Positions 7,292 to 15,777 of a DNA stretch of 35,063 nucleotides are shown one piece after another. Every line of letters begins with the position of its first letter. Position 1 is the stretch's first letter. Below the pieces are notes generated by a model. It saw only the letters and a program-made list of their open reading frames with translations. It was not told where the DNA came from and did not search any database. Both the position numbers and the translations under genes were made by a program. Source of the stretch: Bdellovibrionales bacterium RIFOXYC1_FULL_37_79. Its GTDB lineage: Bacteria; Bdellovibrionota; Bacteriovoracia; Bacteriovoracales; Bacteriovoracaceae. The DNA lies in contig MEQB01000021.1 in the NCBI GenBank assembly GCA_001770015.1, positions 1 to 35,063 on the forward strand, given 5' to 3'.

Positions 7292-8461
7292 ATGTTTTCA
7301 AGATGGTGTAATCTCAATTTAGAGAAATCTTTTATTCTTCAAGGCCCACGTCGCGCTGGCAAATCAACTTTATTACAAGCCAAATTTCCTGATTATAAAT
7401 ACGTTACCCTCGATGATTTAGATGATTTAGCTTTAGCAAAAAAAGATCCCAAGATGTTTATTGAAAAACTCGGCACTCATTTCATTATAGATGAGGCCCA
7501 AAGAATCCCTGAATTAAGCCTGCCAATCAAAAAGCTGATTGATCAAAACAAACAAAATAAAACCCATGCCATTCTTACTGGTTCAACCGGAATTCGTTTA
7601 AAGGAACAGCTTTATGATACGCTAGCGGGTCGCATTGAATTTTTAAGACTTCCAACCTGTTGTTTCGGTGAAAATTTTGGTCTCCCCACTCATAAAATTG
7701 ACCAACCTTTAGATCATGATTTAGAGGTTCAGGCCAAAAGAGAATTTCAAAGTTTTTTTACTTTCGGGGGATTTCCAGAAGTTTTGAACAACTTACCAGA
7801 AGAGGAAAAGGAAAAAATTTTAAAACTATATAAAAACAGTTACTTTACAAGAGATCTTGCGTCTCTTTTGAATCTCGATAACGTCGAAGGCATTAAGGCC
7901 ATGTTTGGTGCACTCATTAAAGGACTTGGTTCCCGCTATGAAATGAGTTCACTTTCCAAAGAAACAGGACTTTCCATTCCTACCGCAAAAAAATATTTTA
8001 ATTCATTATTATTATCTGGACTATCATTTAAACTTTATGGCTATCATCTAGGTCCTGCAAAAAGATATATCGCAAAATCAAAAAACTATTTTTTAGATCA
8101 AGGAATACTCTTTGCCTTAAGTGACGAATTTTCCAAAGGGCAGGCATTTGAAAACTTTATCGTTTCCGAAATTGAAAAAAGAAGACAACTTGGATTTATT
8201 AATGCCGATGAACTCTATTACTACGAATCAGCTGGCGGCTCAGAGATAGATATAGTGATCGAAGAAAAACAAAGCTTAACTTTAATAGAAATTAAATCCT
8301 CAAAAAAACTCAGCTTAAAAGAACTCAAAAACATCAAGACTTATAATTTAAAAACAAACAAAAAGATAAAAAAAATGGTTTTCTACCTAGGGGATGATTT
8401 CTATTGGGAAGAAAACATTTTAATAATCCCCGCTTGGAATTTTTTCCGAGCATCTTTCTAA
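7292..8461 (+). CDS. AAA ATPase with DUF4143-type C-terminus
   Basis: A 389-residue protein of the widespread AAA_14/DUF4143 family, whose cellular role is unsettled. Walker A is GPRRAGKST (residues 18-26). Walker B is FIIDEAQRIPEL (about 64-75). LTGSTG is sensor-like. The C-terminus carries a PD-(D/E)xK nuclease-like signature: GSEID (E318, D320), then EIKSSKK (E333, K335). The start is forced: a TAG lies in frame four codons upstream, and Walker A leaves no room for a later start. No Shine-Dalgarno is visible and the promoter predicts a leaderless transcript. It is monocistronic and convergent with the UbiB-like gene. Such genes are often mobile, but no transfer marks are visible. Confidence 0.9.
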   Translation: MFSRWCNLNLEKSFILQGPRRAGKSTLLQAKFPDYKYVTLDDLDDLALAKKDPKMFIEKLGTHFIIDEAQRIPELSLPIKKLIDQNKQNKTHAILTGSTGIRLKEQLYDTLAGRIEFLRLPTCCFGENFGLPTHKIDQPLDHDLEVQAKREFQSFFTFGGFPEVLNNLPEEEKEKILKLYKNSYFTRDLASLLNLDNVEGIKAMFGALIKGLGSRYEMSSLSKETGLSIPTAKKYFNSLLLSGLSFKLYGYHLGPAKRYIAKSKNYFLDQGILFALSDEFSKGQAFENFIVSEIEKRRQLGFINADELYYYESAGGSEIDIVIEEKQSLTLIEIKSSKKLSLKELKNIKTYNLKTNKKIKKMVFYLGDDFYWEENILIIPAWNFFRASF

Positions 8462-8487
8462 TTCACTTGTTATAATCAGGAGACTAT

Positions 8488-10218
8488 CTACTTTTCACCT
8501 TTTTTCAAGACCATAAACCCAGTAATCATGAAAAAAAATGACAAGCTCCAAAATACCCAACTTAAAATTGAAATATCAAGGAGTACCCTCACCTTAGCGT
8601 TGTCTAAGCAGAGCACTCCTGCGAACATGAAAGCCGCAGATAAAATGGCAAATGATAAAAATAGAAGTGCGGAGTAAATGCCGGCAATTTCTTTTTCATG
8701 ACCGGAAGTCTTTACTTCAAATGCAAATTTTCCCTTGGTCCACTCTTTTATAAACCATTTAAAATGTCTGGGGGCAAGTCGAGCAGCGGAAAGCATATCT
8801 TTCATGGCCCATAGACCATCTTCAATCACTTCATCTTTATTAAAAGATGAAGCGATAATTTCTTTTATATTAGACTCTAATATTCCAAAAAAATCACAAT
8901 CTAAATCTAAAGACTTGCTTACCCCGTCAAGGGTGATCAAAGATCTGAAAACGATTACCCAGTCCCTTGGAACAAACATATCGTGCTTGGTTATCGTCTT
9001 AATCACTTTATGCAACAGCTGGGTTGAATTAATCTCCTTGGCTGTCAGTCCAATATAGGGTCTGAGTTCTTGCTTAATATCACCAATGATTTTATCAACA
9101 TCCGGGATTGCGCTATACTCGGCAACATCTAAAAATTCATAAATTAAATTTTCATAATTATGCGTTAACAGCGAATAGATAATGGCAACAAAATTATGTC
9201 TGGCTTTTCTAGCAAGATTTCCCATGGAACCAAAATCAATGATACCAATTTCCCCCGTCGGTAATAAAAACATATTTCCGCCGTGGAGATCCGCATGAAA
9301 ATAGCCATCATGCAAATACATTTTGGAAAATATTTCTATAGCTTTTTGCAGCTTATTTTCAAGCCCTTCTTTTAATTTATTGATATCGTCTTTACTGGAA
9401 AATGGTATCCCCACAATTTTTTCAAGCACCAATACATTTTCCCCGGTAAATTCCTCATATACGTGGGGAATACGAAAAAGCTTGGGTTCCTGGTTATCAT
9501 ACTTATCAATTATTTTTTGAAATCGTTTTCCATTTAAGGCCTCGATGTTAAAATTGAGTTCGTTATGCAAACTGGCTTCAAATTCTTTAATAATCTTTGA
9601 AAGCGCTAGTTGTCTGATTTCATCACTAAATTTTTCAAGCTGAGTAATTAAAAACTCTAAAATACTAAAATCAGTTTCAATAATTTTTTCAATGCCCGGT
9701 CTTTTTACTTTAACCACCACTTCCTTGCCGTTTTTAAGTGTTCCCTCAAACACCACCCCGATAGATGCTTTACCAATTGGATTTTGATTAACATTTGAAA
9801 AGACATCAGTGATTTTAATACCAAGTGATTGTTCAATAATATTTTTGGCAGTTTCAAATGGAATAGGTAACGCCTGATCTCGCAATTTTTTCATTTCATC
9901 AATAAAAGATTCATCAAACAGATCTTCCCGGGTACTTAAAAGTTGTCCAAGTTTAACAAAAGAAGGACCTAACTCTTCAAAACATTTTCGAAGTCGATTA
10001 CCAATTATCATGGGCCAATCCCTAGAGGATTTTTGCGCCAATTCTTCTTTGATTTTCACCCGGGACGATGGCAAAACAAAGTCCGGAATATGGGAGGTTA
10101 TTCCTGAATTGATAAACTCATCAAAACCATTTTTAGCAAACACCGTTACAATTTCTTTCAGTCGTGCCACATTTCGAATAGTTTTTGTGAAAACAATACT
10201 GGTTTTAATGATATCCAT
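8488..10218 (-). CDS. ABC1/AarF/UbiB family kinase-like protein
   Basis: A 576-residue member of the atypical kinase family that supports ubiquinone synthesis or membrane lipid homeostasis. The family KxGQ motif is FVKLGQLLSTR (residues 87-97). The nucleotide-binding loop is IGKASIGVVFEG. Lysines of VVVKVKRPG (167-175) follow. The catalytic loop is HADLHGGN (308-315) and the metal-binding DFG is at 328-330. Two hydrophobic segments at the extreme C-terminus would anchor it to the inner membrane, as in E. coli UbiB. AAGGG precedes the ATG. No other quinone genes lie nearby, so ubiB is plausible but unproven. Confidence 0.92.
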   Translation of the reverse strand: MDIIKTSIVFTKTIRNVARLKEIVTVFAKNGFDEFINSGITSHIPDFVLPSSRVKIKEELAQKSSRDWPMIIGNRLRKCFEELGPSFVKLGQLLSTREDLFDESFIDEMKKLRDQALPIPFETAKNIIEQSLGIKITDVFSNVNQNPIGKASIGVVFEGTLKNGKEVVVKVKRPGIEKIIETDFSILEFLITQLEKFSDEIRQLALSKIIKEFEASLHNELNFNIEALNGKRFQKIIDKYDNQEPKLFRIPHVYEEFTGENVLVLEKIVGIPFSSKDDINKLKEGLENKLQKAIEIFSKMYLHDGYFHADLHGGNMFLLPTGEIGIIDFGSMGNLARKARHNFVAIIYSLLTHNYENLIYEFLDVAEYSAIPDVDKIIGDIKQELRPYIGLTAKEINSTQLLHKVIKTITKHDMFVPRDWVIVFRSLITLDGVSKSLDLDCDFFGILESNIKEIIASSFNKDEVIEDGLWAMKDMLSAARLAPRHFKWFIKEWTKGKFAFEVKTSGHEKEIAGIYSALLFLSFAILSAAFMFAGVLCLDNAKVRVLLDISILSWVFWSLSFFFMITGFMVLKKGEK

Positions 10219-10247
10219 AAGTTACCCTTAAAATTAAGAATTTAAAA

Positions 10248-10264
10248 AGAACAATTTTTGTTCT
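10248..10264. promoter_or_regulatory. Inverted repeat in divergent intergenic region
   Basis: AGAACAA-TTT-TTGTTCT is a perfect 7-bp inverted repeat about midway between the UbiB-like gene and the divergent membrane-protein gene. It has no T-run positioned for either neighbouring transcript, so an operator is the likelier reading. The regulator is unknown. Confidence 0.35.
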
Positions 10265-10318
10265 ATCTTAAATCTTATCACCATTAATAGGATCTAAAAA
10301 ATATATTTAGGAGCTATT

Positions 10319-10864
10319 TTGCAAAAGATTTTAATGGCACTTACCAATCTATTATTTAGTGCTTGGGTTATCGTAACTTTTGTCAGCAACGTTGAAGCCC
10401 AAGAAACCTGTAGTCGCTCTGCGATAATTAACTATCAGGAAATTTTAATTGATACCAATTCCACTCAAAAAGGCGAGGGACTACGTTTTTATCTCGAAAA
10501 AGACCCCACCGCTATTAAGTATCTGGACAAATATCAAGAAGGTGCTCAAATCAAATGGGCCAATATTGTTATGGGCACTACCGGTTCACTATTAACGATC
10601 GGAGGACTCTTGGTGGGGGGGGATAGCGACGATAAAAAGGCAATGATCATTGGAGGAGTGAGCCTTTTAATTGTAAACTATTTAACTGCCCAAACATCTT
10701 ACTTTGGCAATGAACGAAACCTGGAAAAAGCTATTCGTGAATATAATTATCGCAACAGTCCCCCTATTTACTACAGCCCGGAAAATACCAAAAAATTTAA
10801 GGAATCCCCGACCCAGTCAAGAGACTGGCCGCTTTTATATCTTAATATTGCAAGGAGTTTTTAA
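10319..10864 (+). CDS. Exported or membrane protein of unknown function
   Basis: A 181-residue protein starting at TTG, chosen because AGGAG (10309-10313) is 5 bases upstream and the frame opens with a complete signal peptide ending VSNVEA before QETC. An ATG 15 bases later is too far from the ribosome site. After about 70 residues there are two adjacent hydrophobic segments around GTTGSLLTIGGLLVGG and AMIIGGVSLLIVNYL, joined by DSDDKK, forming a membrane hairpin. The stop overlaps the next ATG (TAATG), so the two genes are translationally coupled. I do not recognise the family. The frame heads the run that leads into greA and recG. Confidence 0.7.
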   Translation: MQKILMALTNLLFSAWVIVTFVSNVEAQETCSRSAIINYQEILIDTNSTQKGEGLRFYLEKDPTAIKYLDKYQEGAQIKWANIVMGTTGSLLTIGGLLVGGDSDDKKAMIIGGVSLLIVNYLTAQTSYFGNERNLEKAIREYNYRNSPPIYYSPENTKKFKESPTQSRDWPLLYLNIARSF

Positions 10865-11166
10865 TGATAGAAAAAAATAAGATATACTGTTTTAAATGTA
10901 GATCTGAAATCAACATCGAAGCGGGAACTAAAATAATGCGCAGAGATGAATGTGATAAATGTGGTGCCAGTTTGCGTTGTTGTAGAATGTGTATACATTA
11001 TGATATTTCCTCTTACAACGAATGCAGGGAATCTGTTGCTGAAAGAATATTGGAAAAAGAAAAAGCCAACTTTTGCGATTATTTTGTTTTTGAAAATAAT
11101 TTAGCAAACAAGGAAGATGAAAAAAATCGCCACCTTGATGCTGCCAAGTCCTTGTTCAAGAACTAA
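10864..11166 (+). CDS. Cys-rich putative zinc-binding protein
   Basis: A 100-residue cytosolic protein. Cysteines are at 9 and 12 (CFKC), 30 and 33 (CDKC), 39, 40 and 43 (CCRMC), 54 and 71 (NFCDYF). The first two pairs could form a rubredoxin-like zinc ribbon; the CRMC...C...C set may bind a second metal. The NFCDYF ending recalls small Cys-rich proteins seen next to greA-type genes in delta-proteobacterial genomes. That recollection could not be checked. AAGGAG 6 bases before the ATG and the 1-base overlap with the upstream gene support the start. The function is unknown; RNA or transcription-complex binding is only a guess from position. Confidence 0.72.
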   Translation: MIEKNKIYCFKCRSEINIEAGTKIMRRDECDKCGASLRCCRMCIHYDISSYNECRESVAERILEKEKANFCDYFVFENNLANKEDEKNRHLDAAKSLFKN

Positions 11167-11188
11167 TTTTTATAGGAGACCACCACCA

Positions 11189-11662
11189 ATGCAAAAATCT
11201 TTACTAACTCATAATGGAAAAAATAATATTGAAAAGGAACTGAATCGTTTGATAACCGTTGACCGAGAAAAAATCAAAAAAGCCATTGCTGAAGCACGTG
11301 CGCTTGGCGATTTAAAAGAAAATGCCGAATATCATTCAGCCAAGGAGGAACAAAGTTTACTTGAGGGAAAAATAGCTCAATTACAACATATTTTATCCAC
11401 CAGTGAAATTATTGAAACTTCAAAAATCACCAGTAAAAAAATTGTTTTTGGGGCAACTGTTAAACTTTATAATCCTGAAAAAGATATCTATAGCGTCTAT
11501 AAAATTGTAGGCCATGAAGAAGCTGATTCAAATCAAGGAAAAATTTCTATCAACAGCCCCCTTGCCAAAGCCTTAATTGGCAAAGAAGACGGCGAATCAG
11601 TTATTGTCAAAGCACCCAAGGGTGATATCGAATATGAAATAGATTCTTTTTACTATGAATAA
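11189..11662 (+). CDS. greA: Transcription elongation factor GreA
   Basis: Rescues backtracked RNA polymerase by stimulating cleavage of the transcript 3' end through the secondary channel. It has 157 residues, the standard GreA length. The N-terminal antiparallel coiled coil carries GDLKENAEYHSAKEEQ at its tip, with acidic D41 and E44 at exactly the E. coli GreA positions. The C-terminal FKBP-like domain contains SPLAKALIGKEDGE and ends in the usual EIDSFYYE-type strand. The start at 11189 is supported by AGGAG 10 bases upstream; an in-frame ATG 72 bases earlier, inside the preceding gene, is not needed. It overlaps recG by 8 bases. Confidence 0.97.
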   Translation: MQKSLLTHNGKNNIEKELNRLITVDREKIKKAIAEARALGDLKENAEYHSAKEEQSLLEGKIAQLQHILSTSEIIETSKITSKKIVFGATVKLYNPEKDIYSVYKIVGHEEADSNQGKISINSPLAKALIGKEDGESVIVKAPKGDIEYEIDSFYYE

Positions 11663-13748
11663 GTTATCACTTTCATCACCTCTAAAAGAGTTCTATTTAA
11701 AAAAAATTCCCGAGAGTATCATTAAACTTGAAGAAGCTGGCATCACTTCCATTTTTGATTTATTATGGATTTTTCCCCTATCCATTTTAAAACTTCCTTC
11801 TGTATCAAGTTTAAGTAATGCCAAGGAAAATGAAATATTCAAAGGCATAGGAACCATCAAATCTATTAAGGCCAATCCCAATTTCTGGGCAAAAGGGAAA
11901 AAGGGCATTGTTTTACAAAATATAACCATGCATGTGGAAGAAAATCTTTCCAGCGAAATCCTGGTTTTAAAATGGTTTAACACCTACCCTTCGGTAAAAA
12001 AGAAATTACAAGCTTTGGATAAAATAGTTTTTTGGGGTACTCTCAGTAGTTACAAGAATCAACTTCAAATTATAAACCCTGAAGTCATCAATAGTGAGGA
12101 ATTTACCCCTTCTGCTGCTGATGATCAAGGACTCACCGTCCGATACCCTACCGTCAACACCGTTAGCGGTAACATAATAAAAAAAATATTTGAGAAAATT
12201 CCCAAATCTCTATGGGATGAAATTTCAGAAACGCTGCCCGCCGATTTAATTATAAAAAGAAACCTGCTAGGGCTTAAAGCGTCATTAATGATTATTCATG
12301 GGCTGGCTGACTGGTCAAAAGAAAATGAGGACCGGGCTAAAGAACGACTCATCTACGAAGAATTTTTTACTGAACAAGTGAAAGTTATATGCCGCCGAGA
12401 AAAAAACCAACTTATCAAATCAAAACAAATAAATATTAAAAATATTGACTACGAGGAGATTATTCATCTCTTTCCTTTCACAATGACTGAAGGACAAATC
12501 AATGCACTAAGAGATATTCAAAACAGTTTTCAAAAAGATTACCCGATGATGAGACTATTGCAAGGAGATGTGGGCTGCGGTAAAACCGCCGTCGCTATTG
12601 CGGCTTCTCTTATGGTTATAAAAGAAAAAAAACAAGTTGCCCTCATGTGTCCTACGGAAACACTGGCCTGGCAGCATTACCAATCAATCACCTCACTTCT
12701 AAAAAATACCTCATTGAAAGTAGAACTACTCTTGGGTAGCACCCCTTCCAAACAAAAAAACTCACTCTACCAGGAATTGGAAAATGGAAAGATTGATTTA
12801 ATTATTGGAACTCATTCCCTAATTCAAGAAAATGTGAAATTTTTGGATCTTGCACTTTTAATCATTGATGAACAACATAAGTTTGGCGTTAACCAACGAC
12901 TCAAATTATTAAAGGATAATCAGGGAGCACACTGCCTTATTATGACCGCCACCCCCATTCCCAGGTCACTACGCCTCACTCAGTATGGTGATCTGGATAT
13001 TTCCACCATTACCCAAATGCCCTTGGGAAGAAAACCAATCAAAACCAAAATCATAACCCCCGATACCTTTAAAAAATTTTTAACGTTCATTAATACCCGT
13101 TTAACCATGAAGGAACAAATTTATATTGTTGTCCCCGCCATCACCGAAAGCGAAAATTTGGACATTATGAATCTGCAAACCGTCCTTAAAAAATTTTCCT
13201 CCATTTTTTCTAGTTTCCAGGTGGAAGGTTTGCATGGCCAGATGAAATCTGACAAAAAAGCTCAAGTATTCAATCGTTTTAAAAATCAGGAAATCAATAT
13301 TTTAATTGCCACTAGTGTTGTCGAAGTTGGCATTGATGTTCCAAACGCAACCGTCATGGCCATTGTAAATCCTGAACGCTTTGGTTTAAGTTCACTGCAT
13401 CAGCTACGCGGAAGAGTCGGAAGAGGTGGACGACCAGGTTTTTTCTTTCTTATCAATGATAAAAACGTGGGTGCCGAAAGTATGAAGCGGCTTAACATAT
13501 TGGAAAATCATCTTGATGGCTTTAAAATTGCGGAAGAAGATTTGAAAATCCGAGGAGAAGGCGATCTTTTTGGAGTGGATCAATCAGGTGCACAAAGACC
13601 ATATAAGCTGGCCAACATAATATTACATTCCCACCTCCTAAATTACGCCAAGGAGGATTTGGAAGAATCCATTAAATTAAAAAATCCTGAAATTCTTAAT
13701 CTAATCCAGCTTCATCAACAAAGTATTCATGTAACAAGTACCATTTAA
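11655..13748 (+). CDS. recG: ATP-dependent DNA helicase RecG
   Basis: Double-stranded DNA translocase that regresses stalled forks and processes branched recombination intermediates. It has 697 residues, the normal RecG length. The N-terminal wedge/OB domain is divergent. The helicase core has GDVGCGKT (304-311), DEQHKFG (405-411), TATPIPRSLRLTQYG (431-445) and PAITESE. The second RecA-like lobe has GLHGQMKSDKK, ATSVVEVGIDVPNATVM and QLRGRVGRG. The TRG region near 540-600 contains EEDLKIRGEGDLFG. Its ATG lies within the last codons of greA, so the two are co-translated. No domain is missing. Confidence 0.97.
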   Translation: MNKLSLSSPLKEFYLKKIPESIIKLEEAGITSIFDLLWIFPLSILKLPSVSSLSNAKENEIFKGIGTIKSIKANPNFWAKGKKGIVLQNITMHVEENLSSEILVLKWFNTYPSVKKKLQALDKIVFWGTLSSYKNQLQIINPEVINSEEFTPSAADDQGLTVRYPTVNTVSGNIIKKIFEKIPKSLWDEISETLPADLIIKRNLLGLKASLMIIHGLADWSKENEDRAKERLIYEEFFTEQVKVICRREKNQLIKSKQINIKNIDYEEIIHLFPFTMTEGQINALRDIQNSFQKDYPMMRLLQGDVGCGKTAVAIAASLMVIKEKKQVALMCPTETLAWQHYQSITSLLKNTSLKVELLLGSTPSKQKNSLYQELENGKIDLIIGTHSLIQENVKFLDLALLIIDEQHKFGVNQRLKLLKDNQGAHCLIMTATPIPRSLRLTQYGDLDISTITQMPLGRKPIKTKIITPDTFKKFLTFINTRLTMKEQIYIVVPAITESENLDIMNLQTVLKKFSSIFSSFQVEGLHGQMKSDKKAQVFNRFKNQEINILIATSVVEVGIDVPNATVMAIVNPERFGLSSLHQLRGRVGRGGRPGFFFLINDKNVGAESMKRLNILENHLDGFKIAEEDLKIRGEGDLFGVDQSGAQRPYKLANIILHSHLLNYAKEDLEESIKLKNPEILNLIQLHQQSIHVTSTI

Positions 13749-13791
13749 TTTTTTTTTGAGTATAATATATATTATTATCAAGGAAGGATTT

Positions 13792-14238
13792 ATGATCGCA
13801 ATTGAATTTACCAAATCACCCGATGAAGACATTCTTAACTGCCGGTACGAAAGATTACAGCGCAAGATAACAGTTGGTAGTTCCAGAAACCATAATATAA
13901 TTATTTCCGATCCAGAGATTAATAATTTCACGATGACCTTATCCACTGATCAAGAAGGCGTCTGGGTGGATAACAACGATAAACATAATTACTATCTCTC
14001 CAACCAAAAAAAGGTTTCTGGAAAAAAACTGCATAAGATAAATGATGAGATTACTATTGGAAAAACCACCTTTAAAATTGTTCAATACCAACATCTTACT
14101 CACCAAGACAAAATTGCTGAATTCAAATATCTAAAAAAGCAACAAGAGCATAAAAACCCTTCTCTCAAACTTTTACTCGAAAAACTTAAACATGAATTAA
14201 AAAGCATAACTTTTAAATCCTTCGAGAATGAGCATTAA
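13792..14238 (+). CDS. FHA-domain protein
   Basis: A 149-residue cytosolic protein. The first 100 residues fit a forkhead-associated phosphothreonine-binding domain: KITVGSSRNHNIIISDPEI has the GSS and N positions of the FHA loop, then LSTDQEGVWVDNN, then NDEITIGKTTFKIV. The conserved histidine after the serine loop appears to be replaced by Asn (NNFTMTL), so binding may be altered. The C-terminal 45 residues are a charged helix. The start at 13792 is chosen for AAGGAAGGA just upstream; a longer in-frame reading from 13756 lacks a ribosome site. TATAAT at 13761-13766 may be its own -10. It overlaps the downstream hydrolase gene by 11 bases. No Ser/Thr kinase gene is nearby. Confidence 0.8.
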   Translation: MIAIEFTKSPDEDILNCRYERLQRKITVGSSRNHNIIISDPEINNFTMTLSTDQEGVWVDNNDKHNYYLSNQKKVSGKKLHKINDEITIGKTTFKIVQYQHLTHQDKIAEFKYLKKQQEHKNPSLKLLLEKLKHELKSITFKSFENEH

Positions 14239-15127
14239 AAAAAAACAAAGCAGACTTCATCAATTTTTTGAAACCAAAGATGGCATCAAGATCTTTTTTA
14301 TAAGCAATTTCAAAAAAGCTGATCCAGACAAACCAGTTATTATCTTCAACTATGGACTGGTATGCAATACTACTCAGTGGGACAAGCAGTATGATTTTTT
14401 CCAAAAGGAAGGATTTCAAGTAGTCTTGCATGACTATCGTTTTCACCATCGATCATCTTCTGGAAAAAATCTGCATGATCTTACTATAAGAAAAATTGCT
14501 TCTGACATTAATGCGCTTATAAAGCACATTGGGGCTTGCAAAGTTATTTTGTTTGGCAACAGCATGGGCGTTAATGTCTGCCTGGAATATATGAAACGAT
14601 ATTCAAAAAAAACCATAGCCGCCGTCTTTATCTCGGGCAGTATCAAACCTCCGCAGGAAGTCATGTTCGACACTAATTTAATTACCTACGTTGCCCCTTT
14701 CATAGAATTTGTCCAACAAAAGCTTCCCCGTCTTTTTAATACTGTCTGGCGCACTCTTTTTTTTAATCCACTGATGATAAAAAGCACCAGGGAAAAGGGA
14801 TTTAATAAGGATCTAGTACCAGAAGAAGTAATTGTACACTACCTTAAAAAAATTGGAGAACTGGCTCCCGGTGTATTTTTTCAACTTTTTAAGGAAATGA
14901 ATGATCATAAAATTGATAGCTATCTTTCCAAAGTAAATGTCCCAGTGTTAATCATAGGTGGCAATAAGGATAAGATCATTCCCCCCTATCTTCAAAGAAT
15001 TCTGCATAGAAAAATCAAAAAATCCGAAATTTATATTCTCAAAGAAGGCAGTCACATGCCTCATATGGAATTTCCGGACAAAATCAATAAGCGGATTCTA
15101 AGTTTTATTGATAGGAATATCGACTGA
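14228..15127 (+). CDS. Alpha/beta hydrolase
   Basis: A 299-residue cytosolic enzyme of the alpha/beta hydrolase fold. The nucleophile elbow is FGNSMG with S112. The acid is D248 in IIGGNKDKIIP, and the histidine is H276 in KEGSHMPHMEFP. The oxyanion-hole strand is IIFNYGLVCNTTQWDKQ. The spacing of this Ser-Asp-His triad is normal for the family. The substrate cannot be told; esters or lipids are typical. It overlaps the FHA gene, indicating translational coupling, and is the last gene before the strong terminator. The ribosome site is weak (GAGA). Confidence 0.88.
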   Translation: MSIKKKQSRLHQFFETKDGIKIFFISNFKKADPDKPVIIFNYGLVCNTTQWDKQYDFFQKEGFQVVLHDYRFHHRSSSGKNLHDLTIRKIASDINALIKHIGACKVILFGNSMGVNVCLEYMKRYSKKTIAAVFISGSIKPPQEVMFDTNLITYVAPFIEFVQQKLPRLFNTVWRTLFFNPLMIKSTREKGFNKDLVPEEVIVHYLKKIGELAPGVFFQLFKEMNDHKIDSYLSKVNVPVLIIGGNKDKIIPPYLQRILHRKIKKSEIYILKEGSHMPHMEFPDKINKRILSFIDRNID

Positions 15128-15162
15128 AGGAGAGGTATTTTGCCTCTCCTTCCTCATTTTTT
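15126..15162 (+). terminator. Rho-independent terminator
   Basis: A perfect 10-bp stem, GAAGGAGAGG / CCTCTCCTTC, with a 7-base loop (15136-15142), followed within 4 bases by six Ts. It closes the plus-strand run that ends with the alpha/beta hydrolase. The T-run is on the plus strand only, though the stem may also slow the convergent minus-strand transcript. Confidence 0.93.
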
Positions 15163-15616
15163 ACTGATGCTCTCGTCCCAAAATACTCGCTTTCAAATTG
15201 TTTGCTTTATTTTTACCAAGCATATCTTCACAAACCGAATCAATACTTTCAATACTGCATTGGTATGATTCGATTAAAGATAATACCTCTACATTAGAGA
15301 TTCTACCTTCTTCTTCCATTTTTCTAATAAAATCAAACAAATTCTTAACCTGTTGATATCCTGAAATGCAAGATACAATATCTCTCTTTTTCTGATCTCT
15401 ATATTTTTTACCACTGATTGTACGCCATATTTCTTTCCAATCAATTGATATCTCTAAACATGTTCCTCTACAGCTAAAATCACCCGTTGTTAGCCCCCTT
15501 TCAATTCTCTTCCAATCAACTGAGGTTATTAATTTGCTACCCGGTTCTAAATTAAAACTATCAGCAAAAGACGTAATAGATATTAACATTGAAATAATAA
15601 TAATAATTTTTTTCAT
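15161..15616 (-). CDS. Small secreted Cys-containing protein
   Basis: A 151-residue protein of unknown function. The signal peptide MKKIIIIISMLISITSFA is followed by DSFNLEPG. The mature part holds several cysteines (FSCRGTC, VSCIS, QCSIES, VCEDM) that could form disulfides in the periplasm, and a repeated IDWKE / VDWKR motif. AAAAGGAG precedes the ATG with good spacing. It stands alone, convergent with the hydrolase gene. I do not recognise the family. Confidence 0.7.
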   Translation of the reverse strand: MKKIIIIISMLISITSFADSFNLEPGSKLITSVDWKRIERGLTTGDFSCRGTCLEISIDWKEIWRTISGKKYRDQKKRDIVSCISGYQQVKNLFDFIRKMEEEGRISNVEVLSLIESYQCSIESIDSVCEDMLGKNKANNLKASILGREHQ

Positions 15617-15777
15617 AAAAATTCTCCTTTTAAAGTGGTGCCTGGCATTTGTTTAGTTACCAAAAGCACCTGTTAATAACCTTTGATTTTTTCAATGATG
15701 CGAAAATACCACACGGCAAATAATTTTCAAGATGACTGCTTGAATAAGCATTACATAATTTGCGAACGGGTAAATAA

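Noticed and set aside
11117-11188. N-terminal extension of GreA from an upstream ATG
   Set aside because: It overlaps the end of the Cys-rich gene, lacks a ribosome site, and would shift the conserved D41/E44 positions. The 11189 start gives the standard protein.
15634-15652. TGCCTGGCA palindrome upstream of the small secreted protein
   Set aside because: It looked like a fragment of a dispersed GGTGCC...GGCACC repeat, but no second copy was found in this window.
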